Assembly (NCBI GenBank): GCA_963556695.1
Contig: CAUWAG010000018.1
Coordinates: 2,666,001 to 2,730,000, forward strand
Direction: 5' to 3'
Length of the DNA stretch: 64,000 nucleotides
Origin: Anthostomella pinea
Lineage: Eukaryota > Ascomycota > Sordariomycetes > Xylariales > Xylariaceae
Below the pieces are notes generated by a model, which was not told where the DNA came from, searched no databases, and saw only the letters and a list, made by a program, of their open reading frames with translations. Shown one piece after another: positions 11,901 to 21,173 of this stretch. The translations under genes and the position numbers were made by a program. Numbering within the stretch: position 1 is the first letter of the stretch; every line of letters starts with the position of its first letter.

Positions 11901-12590
11901 GCTCTCCAAGGTCTTGTAGCAGCCAGAGCAATTGGACACGGAAAACAGCTATATGTCTGCCTGGACAACACATCAGTGGTAGATGGGCTCAATGGGACTC
12001 CACCCGAGACATCACAAAACATTTTTTTACGATTTCAAGAACTTGCCACAGCACACACTCCTGGAGTGACCGTCAAATGGATTCCTGGACACAGAGATAT
12101 TGATGGCAACGAAGCTGCCGACACACTAGCAAAAGAGGGTGCCATGCTAGAAACAGACACAACAAATCTTCCTACAATCTCTTGGGTCAAGAGAGATCTC
12201 AAAAAACAGGGCAAGAAAGAGTTCAACCAATGGTGGAAAGACCAATCAGAATCTAGGTATCAAGAAGTATACTCACATGCAGTAACTGAAAGAGACCTTA
12301 TATCTTTTAAGAGGAGTACTTTACACAGACTTCTAGCGGCCAGATCTGGACATGGCGACTTTGCCAGATACCATGAACGCTTTGGGCACACAGATTCAAA
12401 TGATCACTGCAGCTGTGGTGAGAAGAAAACACCACAACACATTTTCTTTTGTAAGAGGCTGGGGAAAAATCGGCTACTGCCTAGGCATTCGCCTAGGGCA
12501 GCTTGTTTACAATACTTAGGGGAGAGGAGCACAGAATGGGCAAAATTCGTGGAGAAGAGCAAGTTCTTTTCAACAATCTGCCCCCGATAG
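8898..12590 (+). CDS. LINE ORF2 (AP endonuclease, reverse transcriptase, RNase H)
   Basis: A 1,230-residue polyprotein. The endonuclease lies at about residues 10-230, with IILMQEPWVG, VIAGDFNAGDTSWD and TSDHETL. The reverse transcriptase lies at about 480-740, with TSDVKGAFDAA, GLPQGSPVSPILY and the catalytic FGYADD near residue 667. RNase H lies at about 950-1080, with IYSDGSQLDDQG, LYVCLDNTSVVDGL and IPGHRDIDGNEAAD. A terminal CSCG...HIFFC zinc-like cluster follows. The enzyme nicks the target and copies element RNA at the nick. All catalytic residues checked are present and the frame is uninterrupted. Translation probably depends on termination-reinitiation at the ATGTTAG overlap with ORF1. 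Confidence 0.93.
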   Translation: MLGTSNETYRHRHLVIHSVNTAGGQKSAGPTELAINLADYKGEQADIILMQEPWVGIPPGRRMGVKTHPNYDIFSPVDSWDSDSTRPRSLIYVRKYLQADQLRPYATRDITWVKVQGITFASVYRPCDNPQEVDDILEVWTPPFGCVIAGDFNAGDTSWDSSNPGYHGGAILAQTMADHGLDLISEPDVPTHDDGNVLDLVFSDVPMAEASVNDALQCTSDHETLRIVIPIQGDLDRVPKANHWIVPDDKLQELADNVQTRIHELPRLGVSPGQVDTFTQSLINMIQGCIRTVGKRPRQSRPTAWWNDDCKAAVQTYRALSKQTTSQEGRNSARREFRGVVRKARREYWQTLINSATEPKDLYRIVSWHKLSAGLRSPPIIIGDQIFESQESKANALRSATLERSTSDNDIIDPWSAQIIQPKPHIPLEYHVGLEEAEGCTLGTKSNSPGVDTLTVRILKACWPVIGEYIRALFQTCLLIGHHPKPFKVAEVVMIPKPGKKDYSNPRAYRPISLLSCLGKGLERLIAKRITWFVVKLGILAPQHFGALPKRSATDLVAALIHDIEQALDQGLVATVVTSDVKGAFDAALMGRLVVRMREQGWPGFLIRWVQSFMSERSARVRFEGTVTDIKALTCGLPQGSPVSPILYMLYTEPICARLGMKRRRFGYADDLATLCIGKNLKEIATEASENLHLLNQWGHNNAIEFDPDKTEIMHFSRKKNSDNPPVCHGTMNKTAKHSMRWLGVLLDKKLNFKDHVSHWAKKASRVANHLRGLCNTVKGLPVKSTKRAVKACVIPILTHGLEAWYPGIEKAGSLGETSACRIKGLLGTIDAVLRTAIRAILPVWKTHPGHILHFESQIPPAGVLAESIRRRHGLRLGRIDQRHPLVGRLQIQARKDPTRLQRSFQLVPDFQRPILTRPSWKKRPIRKDKDKETELFKQWLQERNVNTNLVIYSDGSQLDDQGTIRTGWGYTIRKGGTTQEVYRGRGRLLQAEVVDAEVHGALQGLVAARAIGHGKQLYVCLDNTSVVDGLNGTPPETSQNIFLRFQELATAHTPGVTVKWIPGHRDIDGNEAADTLAKEGAMLETDTTNLPTISWVKRDLKKQGKKEFNQWWKDQSESRYQEVYSHAVTERDLISFKRSTLHRLLAARSGHGDFARYHERFGHTDSNDHCSCGEKKTPQHIFFCKRLGKNRLLPRHSPRAACLQYLGERSTEWAKFVEKSKFFSTICPR

Positions 12591-12784
12591 ATAGCCTTCC
12601 TTGAAGGACCAGATGGATGACCCCAAGGTCATACCGCCGCAACAACGGGGATGGGCCCGTGAGCGGGACTGACTGTACTTATTATCTTGAGACCTCCACA
12701 ACCCTGCGATGCAGAGGCTCTGGGAGGCGTGGTTTGCACTACTGAGGAGCTACCCCCACGTTAAATACAAAACAAACAAACAAA

Positions 12785-12799
12785 CATTCGCTTGCAATA
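12785..12799. repeat. Target-site duplication, right copy
   Basis: Identical to 7131-7145. It follows the A-rich tail of the LINE directly and resumes the BTB coding sequence. Confidence 0.9.
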
Positions 12800-13056
12800 T
12801 ACAAACTCGGCGAGACGCTGTTCTACATGCGAAGTCGACTCGCCGATGATATCGTTCCTATCATGCGATACGTCATCGCGAATACGAGACCGAAAAGGAT
12901 GATCTCCGACGAATTTTGGCCCAGTACGTGGTATGCTTGACTCGAGAAGTCCGACAGGGACAGGATAATGCAAGACTCGATGACTTCGTGGAGGAGTGCC
13001 CTGAATTCGCAGTCGAGATCTATCGCGTGGTCAAGGACTTTGCCAAACCGGCGTAA
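12785..13056 (+). pseudogene. BTB/POZ-domain protein, 3' part, after the LINE
   Basis: If one duplication copy is removed, the frame from 6289 continues here as ELHSLAIYKLGETLFYMRSR and then LADDIVPIMRYVIANT. It then loses frame by one base near 12890: the neighbouring frame continues KDDLRRILAQYVVCLTREV and ends FVEECPEFAVEIYRVVKDF before the TAA at 13054-13056. The acidic FxEExPEFAxxIYR ending is usual for fungal BTB proteins. The simplest reading is a missing base in the CCGAAAAGG run. The gene thus has two lesions, the insertion and a frameshift. Confidence 0.8.
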
Positions 13057-14572
13057 GCTACAACATCTTCGCCACGGCTTGTGCGACTGTATCTGCTTTA
13101 TTACACGAAGCTAGTTAGAGTAGGTCTACTAGACGAACACTGAGATGTCAGGCATTCCTGCCATGCATAACATCCGTGCCATGTGCGCTACCAATGAAGA
13201 CTTTACTCTCACTAAGTGCCTGCGAAGCTACACTGAACCTTTAAAAGCCTCCGTATACCCCTTATTATGCAAGCACGAGTATGTTTCTCATAAGTGGAAC
13301 GATCGCTGTACAGTAAGGATCAAGAATAACTTATTTTAAGATATTCGTTCTATTAATATAAATACAGCATAGAGATATAAAACCCAATAGAGGCATACTG
13401 GACGGAGACTTATGAAGACCGAGTGTACCTATTCACGGACCGTGGACCGTATCGTTCACGCCCGTTCCACGCCCCCGCCCTCTGCCCGCACCTTGTATGT
13501 TGGTATGATACCTCCGTACTCGGGATCAGCCTGGTTCTCTCCCTCCATATCACCCATTCTGGGCTTCCAGTATAGTACGACCATTCTGAAGCCGAATGGG
13601 GCAAAGTTAGAACAGGACGGAGAAGGGAATGGTGCCGACGTCGACGACTATCCCTTTAATCAATACATTTAGAGCATGTCCCTGGATCTCTTGTGTGTTC
13701 ACCCTACTTTTTGCAGAATCGTCATAATATTATTCTCTGCGCGCCCGCGTTCACTGGCGAAGCCGGGATAATTGGCCTCTAGTCTGCCACCGACGCCTCG
13801 TAAGTACCTGTTCATTACCAACTTCGACATGTTCACAAACGTCATTTGCACAGCTTTAGGTGGACATCGGTCAAGGTTTGAGATAATCTACATTCAGCGG
13901 CATGCTATATTTGTAGAGGCAAAACACACTGCAAGAATAGTGAATAAAGGATGAATGTAGCATGCAACTATATTTAAAAGAGAGACCCACGCTCTTTACA
14001 TGGGGCCCACCTCTGGACATCATTAACTGACGAAGGATCCGTGCTCATCATGACCCAAAACGCCTCAGGGTTATGATCCTTGTACCCACCTTACGTGTAA
14101 AGTGATCCTTCCCCTTGCTGTGGCGATCAGTCGTAAACGGAACCCTTGAGCCTCGTCATTAGCGTGATGCTATATCGAGGGAAACTAGATCCTTCAGGTT
14201 CCTGTATTTAGAAAAGAACACATAGGGAAGCAAAAAAGGCAAGCTATCTATGTAGGAACAGGGGAGGCTGACTAGGTAGTTATGTTTTCCCCATTATTTA
14301 GTAAGGGTAGACCGACGTGACCCAGGGTGGCACTGGGCCAAGCCCGGCTGCCCCGACAAAATAAGGGCAACAGTCAGAGGTACGGGAAGAATAAGTTTAT
14401 ATAGATGCGATTTGGACTCCCTAAATACGTGACCAAAAAAAACCATCACATCACGCCTTTTCCTCTTACATCCGTACCCGCTGCAAAACACCCGATCGAT
14501 TTGCCTGACGATATACCTCATCCATTTCCACCGACCACTTTCTGCTCAACTATAGCTATCCACTGCATCATC
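13057..14572. other. Intergenic, AT-rich, no secure gene
   Basis: 1.5 kb with short AT-rich patches (about 13330-13390, 13960-14000). A short minus-strand frame near 13460-13640 encodes GFRMVVLYWKPRMGDMEGEN, which looks protein-like, but I found no start, splice partner or family. The last part is the leader of the secreted protein at 14573. Confidence 0.45.
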
Positions 14573-15106
14573 ATGCGTGCCTCTGCGACTCTTGTGGGCC
14601 TCATGGCCTTGGCTACGACTGGCATCGCCGATGGGCTTACGACCATGCCAGTCAAGAGAAACACCGCAACTACAGCCACGAATAGCGGGACCAATGACCA
14701 GGACGGTTCTATAACCAAGCGAACTGGACTTTATGCAACGCCGGAGCAATGGGATGAGGCTTTTGGTAAAATCACCGATCTACCCTTCTTCATTGTCTGC
14801 CTCAATACATTCAAAACATCTGAAAAGAAGACCCATAGGGACAAGGAGGCGGTCCAACAGGCATTTAGTCAATGCCAAGTGAGTATCGGGGGACCTTCGA
14901 CGGATATTCTCATTAAGGAGTACAAGAAACGAGTTAACTCAACCATTGAGTTCCCGATGAAGTGGTTGGTGGAGAAGGCCGTGGCTTGGATATCTGCTCA
15001 TCCCAATGCTGTGCCTACCACCGAGCTGGGTGGTGGGCAGGTTGATGACGGTTTTGAATCGAGCTTGAGAGCGGCGTTATTGAAGTGGTTTAAGGAAAAC
15101 CCATAA
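14573..15106 (+). CDS. Secreted protein with pro-region and dibasic processing sites
   Basis: A single exon of 177 residues starts at ATG 14573 with a signal peptide (MRASATLVGLMALATTGIA). The upstream in-frame start at 14405 is rejected because the signal peptide would then be internal. Two dibasic sites follow, VKR-N near residue 28 and TKR-T near residue 50, matching Kex2 cleavage sites. The mature part would be about 127 residues, with only two cysteines (IVCLN, FSQCQ) and a single N-glycosylation site (NST). No family is recognised. The layout suggests a processed secreted protein or effector-type product; the function is not inferred further. Confidence 0.65.
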   Translation: MRASATLVGLMALATTGIADGLTTMPVKRNTATTATNSGTNDQDGSITKRTGLYATPEQWDEAFGKITDLPFFIVCLNTFKTSEKKTHRDKEAVQQAFSQCQVSIGGPSTDILIKEYKKRVNSTIEFPMKWLVEKAVAWISAHPNAVPTTELGGGQVDDGFESSLRAALLKWFKENP

Positions 15107-16329
15107 GGGGGAAACGGTGACTTGTTCCGCAGGGAGCTGCAGTACCAAATGGGGGTGGAATCTTTGTATACATATATGGCGTAAGGAATGGTGGCTTTGG
15201 TGGCCACGTCGGGTCAAAGGATGCAGTGTTCCTTCCATGCTTCCTGACAGTATTAGAATCTGGCAGCCAGCCAGGAGAACAGCCACTCTCTAGTATTGTT
15301 ACCAATACCAACCGATTCAGAGCTGAAAGCCACCAGAGCATGCATGCCAAGCCGTTCCGAAACAGCAATTCTCAGTGACAGCAAACATTCGCGCGAGGGC
15401 CAAAGGGCATACCTTATGTGTTCTCGCTCTTCTGCTACTCGTTGTGTAAACCAATATGACAGCCAATGTTCTCTACATTTTCACTCCGGTTTTGGATACG
15501 GTTTTGGATACAAGAAACCAGAGCAGTTGCAGATTGGCAACACTCCTGACCCGACAGCTCGTCGTAGGTGTAGGTCCTTGGAGATGCTTGAAATCATAAT
15601 GCCTGTGGAATTGGTCCACGCTTCCTGGCGAATATCTCTCCGTGTTCGAGACTCCAGCAGAGTGAGTGAGGTTTTGGTATTGTTGAAAGCTACTAGGTAG
15701 GTACGTAGGAAGTGACTGTGGTTGTTTAGTTTCGAGGCTCCTCGGACGGCTCCCCTAGGCATCGACACGTACCGAGGTACCCATGGAGTAGAGAATGACT
15801 AAAAGCAATAGAGCCTATGATAGCAATTGCTATGATACTCATTATCATCTCCTTGTCTGTTCAGGTTGAATGTTTACTGTAGATTGCATCTGGATCTCAA
15901 GGAGCATGTTCTGGCCGAGGGTGCTGACCACTGACATCCTCCCTTTTCATCCCGTAGCACCTACCAGTTGGCCCTTTCAGCTTCACCGCCTTGAGACAAG
16001 GGCACTCTGGAGAGACTATGAATGATTGTTACTCTGCCCACCATGCTGCACGACACGGAGTCCCGCCGCAACCACCAGTCATTTAGGGGGGAGAACGCAC
16101 CTGGTGTTAGTGGGGACACGGGCTGTAGTCTTGGCGGGGTGACAGCTGGATTTGGAGCGTTGCCTGACCTCGAGTCACCGGACCTCACAGCAAGCAAACA
16201 TATGCCAGCTGCCCATATAAATTATCATTTCAACCGCTTGCAGGCAAACACCACCACCGCCACCATTACCACCAACGCCTCGAGGACCTCGACGCATCTT
16301 ACAAGCACAAAGACAAAGACACACCAACA
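15107..16329. other. Intergenic, no gene recognised
   Basis: 1.2 kb without a supported gene. It contains a short imperfect direct repeat, GGTTTTGGATAC, near 15488-15510. The A/C-rich run before 16330 is the probable leader of the DUF647 gene. Confidence 0.5.
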
Positions 16330-17589
16330 ATGGCGACTCCAAAGCTCATTAGCGCTGCGGACGAGTCCGGCATCATCTGCGTGTACAAGGACGGCAATCC
16401 CAAGATCAAGAGCCGCAGCTACTTCCGCACCGTGCTCGACGTGTTCCTCCCAGCTGGCTACCCGCACACGGTTACACGTGATTACAAGACCTACCAAATC
16501 TACGTTTGTCTCTCCCTTGCACATTACTCCAGAAAGACACGTGGGTACCTAGACATTCAAAGATTCCTTTGGATTGGTAGTATGGGTTACCCTGACTAAC
16601 GGGCGGTTTCACTACCACAGGACTCGCTCCAGGCCTTTTCTAGCACCATAGCCGGACTGCTGTCGTCGCGGGCCGTCCTCCAGGGCTTCGGTGTAGGCGA
16701 CGCGGCGTCGTCGGCCACGGCGGCGGTGCTGCTGACGGTGCTGCAGGAGTCGACGGGCCGGCTGGCTACGATCCTGTTCGCCCACCGGCTGGGGCAGGCC
16801 ATCGAGCCCGAGTGCAAGTTCTACCGCTTCCTGGCCGACATCTTCAACGACGCCGGGCTGTTCCTCGAGGTGCTGTCACCGGCCCTGCCGCACTACGCCA
16901 AGGTGCTCGCCCTGTGCGCGTCGGGCGTCCTACGCGCCCTATGCGGCGTCTCGGGCATGAGCGCCAAGGCCTCGCTCAGCGCCCACTTCGCCCGCAACGG
17001 CAACCTGGCCGAGCTCAACGCCAAGGACGGCAGCCAGGAGACCGTCGTCAGCCTGCTGGGCATGCTGGTCGGCAGCCTCTTCGTCCGCTACGTCGAGAGC
17101 CCGCTGGCCGTCTGGGCCTGGATGCTGGCGCTCGTCGGCGCCCATCTGTGGACCAACTACCTGGCCGTGCGCGGCGTGCAGATGCGCTCCCTCAACAAGC
17201 AGCGCGCCACCGTGGTCGTCACCGAGTTCCTGCGCACCGGACGCGTGCTGCGCCCCGACCAGGTCGCGGCCAAGGAGAAGATTCTCAGCTGGAAGGCGCC
17301 GCGCGTCGACTTTGCCTGCACGTACCCCCGGCTCGGCGAGATCAGTCCCAGTGACCTGCAGGCGTTCGACAAGATGGAGTATGTCATCGTCAGCGGCACC
17401 GGCGGTCAACGAATCTACCTCAAGAACGGCGCCTCCACCATCGACGCCCTGGAGGCGTGGATCACGGCTCTCAAGGGCCCGAGATCGGTCGTGGATGAGG
17501 ATTTCTGGAAGGCCATTGCGAGTGCGGGATGGGATCTGGAGACGAATGCCATGGAGACGGGTCCCGCGGTTCGGATCGTGGTGGCATAG
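16330..17589 (+). CDS. RUS1/DUF647 family membrane protein
   Basis: Two exons, 16330-16503 and 16621-17589, join at phase 0 across a 117-nt intron (GTTTGT...CACAG) to give 380 residues. The region around the junction reads VFLPAGYPHTVTRDY, KTYQIY then DSLQAFSSTIAGLLSSRAVL, followed by FADI/FNDAGLFLE-like and SAHFARNGNLAELNAKDGSQ; this is the DUF647 signature of the RUS (root UVB-sensitive) family. The hydrophobic stretch VSLLGMLVGSLFV is a probable membrane segment. Plant members affect vitamin B6 homeostasis and auxin transport; fungal members are essentially uncharacterised. The gene is convergent with cyc3 (287 bp between stops). Exon 2 is markedly GC-rich, with a high GC3 content. Confidence 0.88.
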
Positions 17590-17875
17590 GATGGCGAGAT
17601 CTGCTGCCGAAGAAAAGATTTGCTGAATGAGGAGTGGATTTGCTTCTGTGTACGCGTAGCTAAAATAGCGATGTCTTCATCATAGAGCAACCAAGACGCC
17701 TTGAGTCATGACACACACACAGAGAAACCCCTGAAATGCCTTACAATTCATGATACAGAAATATACAATAGGTATACACGTACATCACTCACCAGCCCGT
17801 CCCCAGCCACCACCCCTGCATGGTGAACACATTACCTACGCTGATACCGTACGCAGATAGCCTACAGCGAGGAGA

Positions 17876-19075
17876 CTACGCCAGACCGGCCGCGCGGAAA
17901 GCGCGCATCTTGACGCCCTCCCACGAGTTCAGCTTGGGCCGCACGTCGAGGTAGAAGGACAGCTTGCCGGCGGCGTCGCGGGCGCCGCTGCTGTTGCGCC
18001 CGGCGTAGAAGTCGATGACGTACTCGATCTCCTTGCCGCAGCGGTCGACGACCCAGTCGTGCCGGTCGAAGGGCGCCTGGTAGCCCAGCAGCATGTTGAA
18101 GCGCGCGCGGGGGGACAGCGACGTGCTGAGACCGGAGAAGGAGTGCAAGCGGGGGCCGCCGCAGCTGTAGCGTCAAGGTGTGTCAGTCAGCATGCATGCC
18201 ATTGCGCTTGAATGTTGTAGATTCGCCCCTTTCCCGTTCTGTTCTCATCTTGTTTTTGCCGAAATAGACACAGACACATGATGGCGGAAACTCGAAACAA
18301 ACGGAGGGAATGGATAGGACAGGACCTACCTCGATCCCTCGACCCACGGCCCCTCCCACGCCTTGATCTCGGCCCACGCGCGCTCGTTGACGGCGTTGTG
18401 GATCGGCACCACGGTGCGCATGTCGGCCGTCCGCGGGTCGTGGCCCTTGCGCTTCATGGCCTCGAAGAACATCTTCTCGGACGGGTAGATCCAGTTGCCT
18501 GACGCCGCGTCCGCGCCCGTCTCCTGCTCCATGTTTGCGGGACGGGGCCAGGGCCGCGTCGGCACGTCGCCCGGTGTGGTTGCTGCTGCTGCTCCTGTCG
18601 TGGAGGGTTCTGTCGGGAGCGAGGACCGCGGGATCGTGGAGATTTCGCGGTCGGTGCCTAGTGATTGGGCGGTGCGTGGCGGCTGTTGGGCGTTTGGTGT
18701 GGATGTGGAAGTCGGAGAGGTAGAGGAGGAGGAGGAGCTGGAGAAGAACGGTATTCGTGGGATATAGGATGTCCACGACGCACTCGAGATTTGCGCTTGC
18801 GATGACGAAGCTGATGGGCCCGGCTGTTGTGAGGGCGCTGGTGCGCTGCCGGCTGCTGCCGCGCGAGCTTGCTGCATCCACACCTCCCGCGCTCCGTGGT
18901 CGACGGGACAACTTTCCGCGTCGCCTTGCGTTGTCGTCCTTGTCGTCGTCGCTACTGGCGGATGCGACGGTGGTAATGAGGAGCTTGAGTTCGCTTCCCG
19001 CCCTTGCTGTAGCCAGGCCTCCCTGCTCTTGTGGTCCACGGGACAGGCGTCCTGCCCCTGCTTCGGGTCCGACAT
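17876..19075 (-). CDS. cyc3: Cytochrome c heme lyase (holocytochrome c synthase)
   Basis: Exon 1 (19075-18330) and exon 2 (18164-17876) are separated by a 165-nt intron (GTAGGT...CTACAG) and give 344 residues. Two Cys-Pro-Val heme-regulatory motifs lie near the N-terminus ([15 protein letters not shown]). A Ser/Thr/Pro-rich linker is followed by the catalytic domain: [39 protein letters not shown] with the conserved heme-ligand His, and [20 protein letters not shown]. The enzyme attaches heme covalently to apocytochrome c in the mitochondrial intermembrane space. The two CPV motifs and the VPIHNxVNE His match the family. The variable linker is long but this is usual in fungi. Confidence 0.93.
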
Positions 19076-19746
19076 CGTGATTGTGTGTTGTTGGCCAGTA
19101 ACCGCCGGTAGCTATTTCTTTGCGATGGTTGGGGATATTGTGATGAATGAAGCTCGAGACAAAGGTAGGTGTGTCTTCGTTGCAGGTGGTGGCAGTCTGG
19201 GCCGAGCGGCGCGGTCGGTCGCGTGGGCACTTTTCCGAGCAACTTTTTAATGGGGCCGGAATGAGCCGCTCAGGCGTCTGCTCCCGGGTAAATAATAATA
19301 AACCGAGCTGTATCTATATTCTTCAACCTCCTCGCAGCTACACCACAACGACCCGTAGGAATCTTTGACTGCGCTCTGCACATAGGTTTAGACATAGGCG
19401 AGATAATTTCGGTAGAAAGCTTTGACTAACAAATGAACACACTGTCCCTTGGCACTCACATGTTTTACTGCCTCACCGTCCATGCCATGTGTTGAATTTT
19501 AACATTATGGCCGATGTACAGGAGTCACCAGTGGTCTAGTTCAACGGGAGGCTTTATCAAGGTTCGACCACGTCTTGTTCCGGCACTCCGTGGCGGGTAT
19601 GACTGCCTAATAATCGCCTGTAGAGTCATCCCTCGTGAGTGGAACTCTTGCTTCTCACCTTCATCATCCCCATCGCAAACACGGCAACTTCTCTTCTCAT
19701 GTAAGCGCCCGAAAAAGACCCACCGGCTAGGTATCGACGAAACAGG
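19076..19746. other. Intergenic, divergent promoter region
   Basis: 670 bases between the cyc3 start and the NADAR relic. No gene is recognised. It probably contains the cyc3 promoter. Confidence 0.5.
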
Positions 19747-20486
19747 ATGGAGTACTCCCGGGAACAGCGTGCCGAGCAGCGCGCGCGGCAGCAACAAGCG
19801 AGCGACCCAGATACGACGACCATCGCACAGGACTGTCAGGACCATAACACGAGTACGAAGAACCCTACGGCTTCCTCAGTCAGTGGTATCTTTCCGACTT
19901 CGCGGACCCGGAAGTACATCCAACGCACATCTTTAATTGCGCCGAGCAGTATATGATGTACCGGAAAGCTCTCGTCATTGCCACGCCAGACCCGGAGCCT
20001 GATCCAGCAGCACCCACGCAGATAGGTAATTATAAGAGCAAGAAAAAGGCCGGCGGAAAGGAAAAGGCAGCTTCCAGTCGACCTCGACCTCGACCAAGTA
20101 ACGACGCAGCCCTTTTGCCAGACAAGATCCTCGCAGAGGCCAAGCCAGGCGATCAAAAGGGGTTCGCGCGCAGCATCGGCATGACACCGACTCAATTGAA
20201 GGTGTGTGAGCGCATCAAGTTCGACGTCGTGGTGCAGGGGAGCTGGTGCAAATACAGCCAGAACGCCGGCCTCAAGGCCAAGTTGGTGGCGACGCGGAGT
20301 CGGGAGCTGGTGGAGGCAAGTCCGCGGGACAGGGTGTGGGGGGTTGGCATCGCGGCCGAGTTCGCGGAGGGCAGAAGGGCGGAGTGGGGGAGCAACCTGC
20401 TTGGGAAGGCGCTGATGAGTGTCAGGGAGAGGTTGAGAACGGAAACGGAAGATGAGGATCTGGGAGGGGAGATCAGATTACGTTGA
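19747..20486 (+). pseudogene. NADAR-domain (YbiA/DUF1768) gene with a damaged N-terminus
   Basis: From 19848 one frame reads HEYEEPYGFLSQWYLSDF, FNCAEQYMMYRKAL, KGFARSIGMTPTQLKVCER, FDVVVQGSWCKYSQN and ELVEASPRDRVWGVGIAAEF, then WGSNLLGKALMSVRERL. This is a NADAR domain, related to N-glycosidases acting on riboflavin intermediates or ADP-ribose-containing substrates. A 50-residue Lys/Arg/Pro-rich insert sits after the FNCAEQ helix. The frame is closed upstream by TAA at 19845-19847. The only good ATG upstream (19747, MEYSREQRAEQRARQQQ) is in another frame, with no convincing intron between. Either a frameshift plus a CAA-to-TAA change has disabled it, or a short unseen first exon exists. Confidence 0.6.
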
Positions 20487-20817
20487 CTACGTTGACTACA
20501 TTTCTTTCCCGGACACCTTCTGTAAAGATGTCCTCCCCGAGCTTGCCTTCTTTGTGGCGCGGACATTCAACGATCGCTGCCGTACCTCTGGCAAAGACGA
20601 AGGTTACGATGGTCCGAGGATGCTGGATGGGATGATCGAGGACAAGCTGGCCGAGGTCACGAAGTTCGGGAATTTGTTGGAGAGGGAGATGGCGAGGTTA
20701 ACTGAGACTGTGCAGTCAGCCGCTACGGGCGAAGACGAAGACGCAGAAGAGGAGAGTGTGAGTAGGGTGTTTGTGGTGGAGCAGATGTTGCATATGCCAC
20801 CTCAGGGGATGATTTAG
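20452..20817 (+). CDS. Hypothetical protein overlapping the NADAR 3' end
   Basis: A frame of 121 residues starts at ATG 20452 and overlaps the last 35 bases of the NADAR frame. It includes FPDTFCKDVLPELAFFVART, an acidic/Lys-rich helix-like middle and an acidic GEDEDAEEES stretch. No family is recognised. It may be a separate small protein, a downstream exon of the NADAR locus or a relic; codon use is similar to neighbouring genes, which is the only positive sign. Confidence 0.3.
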   Translation: MRIWEGRSDYVDYVDYISFPDTFCKDVLPELAFFVARTFNDRCRTSGKDEGYDGPRMLDGMIEDKLAEVTKFGNLLEREMARLTETVQSAATGEDEDAEEESVSRVFVVEQMLHMPPQGMI

Positions 20818-21065
20818 GCTATCTTCCTCAATATTGACACCTTCATACCTTAAGCCTGTGTCAGTAAAGGCACCAGAAGGAGACGTGTTAGTGTAGAGGA
20901 AGCACAGCGTGGTCCTGGGCCACAGAAAGTTTCAAGCGCATCGACTTTCTGTAAACCACACTCAAGGGCATATTGAATATGTCATGCGTATTCTTGATGT
21001 GCACATCGTCTAGAAGTCTTGCAACAAGAAGGTATTTCGAACATGCCAAAAAGGGAAATCTGGTA

Positions 21066-21097
21066 AACTGGGTGGACAAAAGTCTCCGCCCGACCCA
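21066..21097 (+). repeat. Left terminal inverted repeat of the Tc1/mariner element
   Basis: It shares a continuous core, TGGACAAAAGTCTCCGCCCGA, of which the first 20 bases are shown here as TGGACAAAAGTCTCCGCCCG, with the right end. The outermost 7 bases match only partly. Confidence 0.8.
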
Positions 21098-21173
21098 CCA
21101 CAATCTCCTTCAGATCAAAACAACGCATCAATCACCCTTCGACTTCACCACTCTCTCAACACCGCAATTGATA

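Larger units (their letters stand above)
7146..12784 (+). mobile_element. Full-length non-LTR retrotransposon (LINE, Tad-like)
   Basis: A 5,639-bp element lies between identical 15-bp duplications, with a short 5' leader, ORF1 (7327-8904), ORF2 (8898-12590) and a 194-bp 3' region ending in an ACAAACAAACAAA-type tail. The domain order of ORF1 with zinc knuckles and ORF2 with AP endonuclease, reverse transcriptase and RNase H is that of the Tad/CgT1 group of fungal LINEs. It sits in sense orientation within a BTB gene. Both ORFs are free of stops, so the insertion looks young and possibly still competent. The first 53 bases (7146-7198) are absent from the other copy at 46589, whose homology begins at about 7199. 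Confidence 0.92.

Noticed and set aside
13410..13672. A minus-strand stretch with GFRMVVLYWKPRMGDMEGEN in one frame.
   Set aside because: Looks protein-like but has no start, no splice partner and no family; too weak to call a gene.
16812..17409. Long GC-rich frames overlapping the DUF647 gene in other frames.
   Set aside because: Shadows of the real exon 2; no motif and Arg/Ala/Pro-rich composition.
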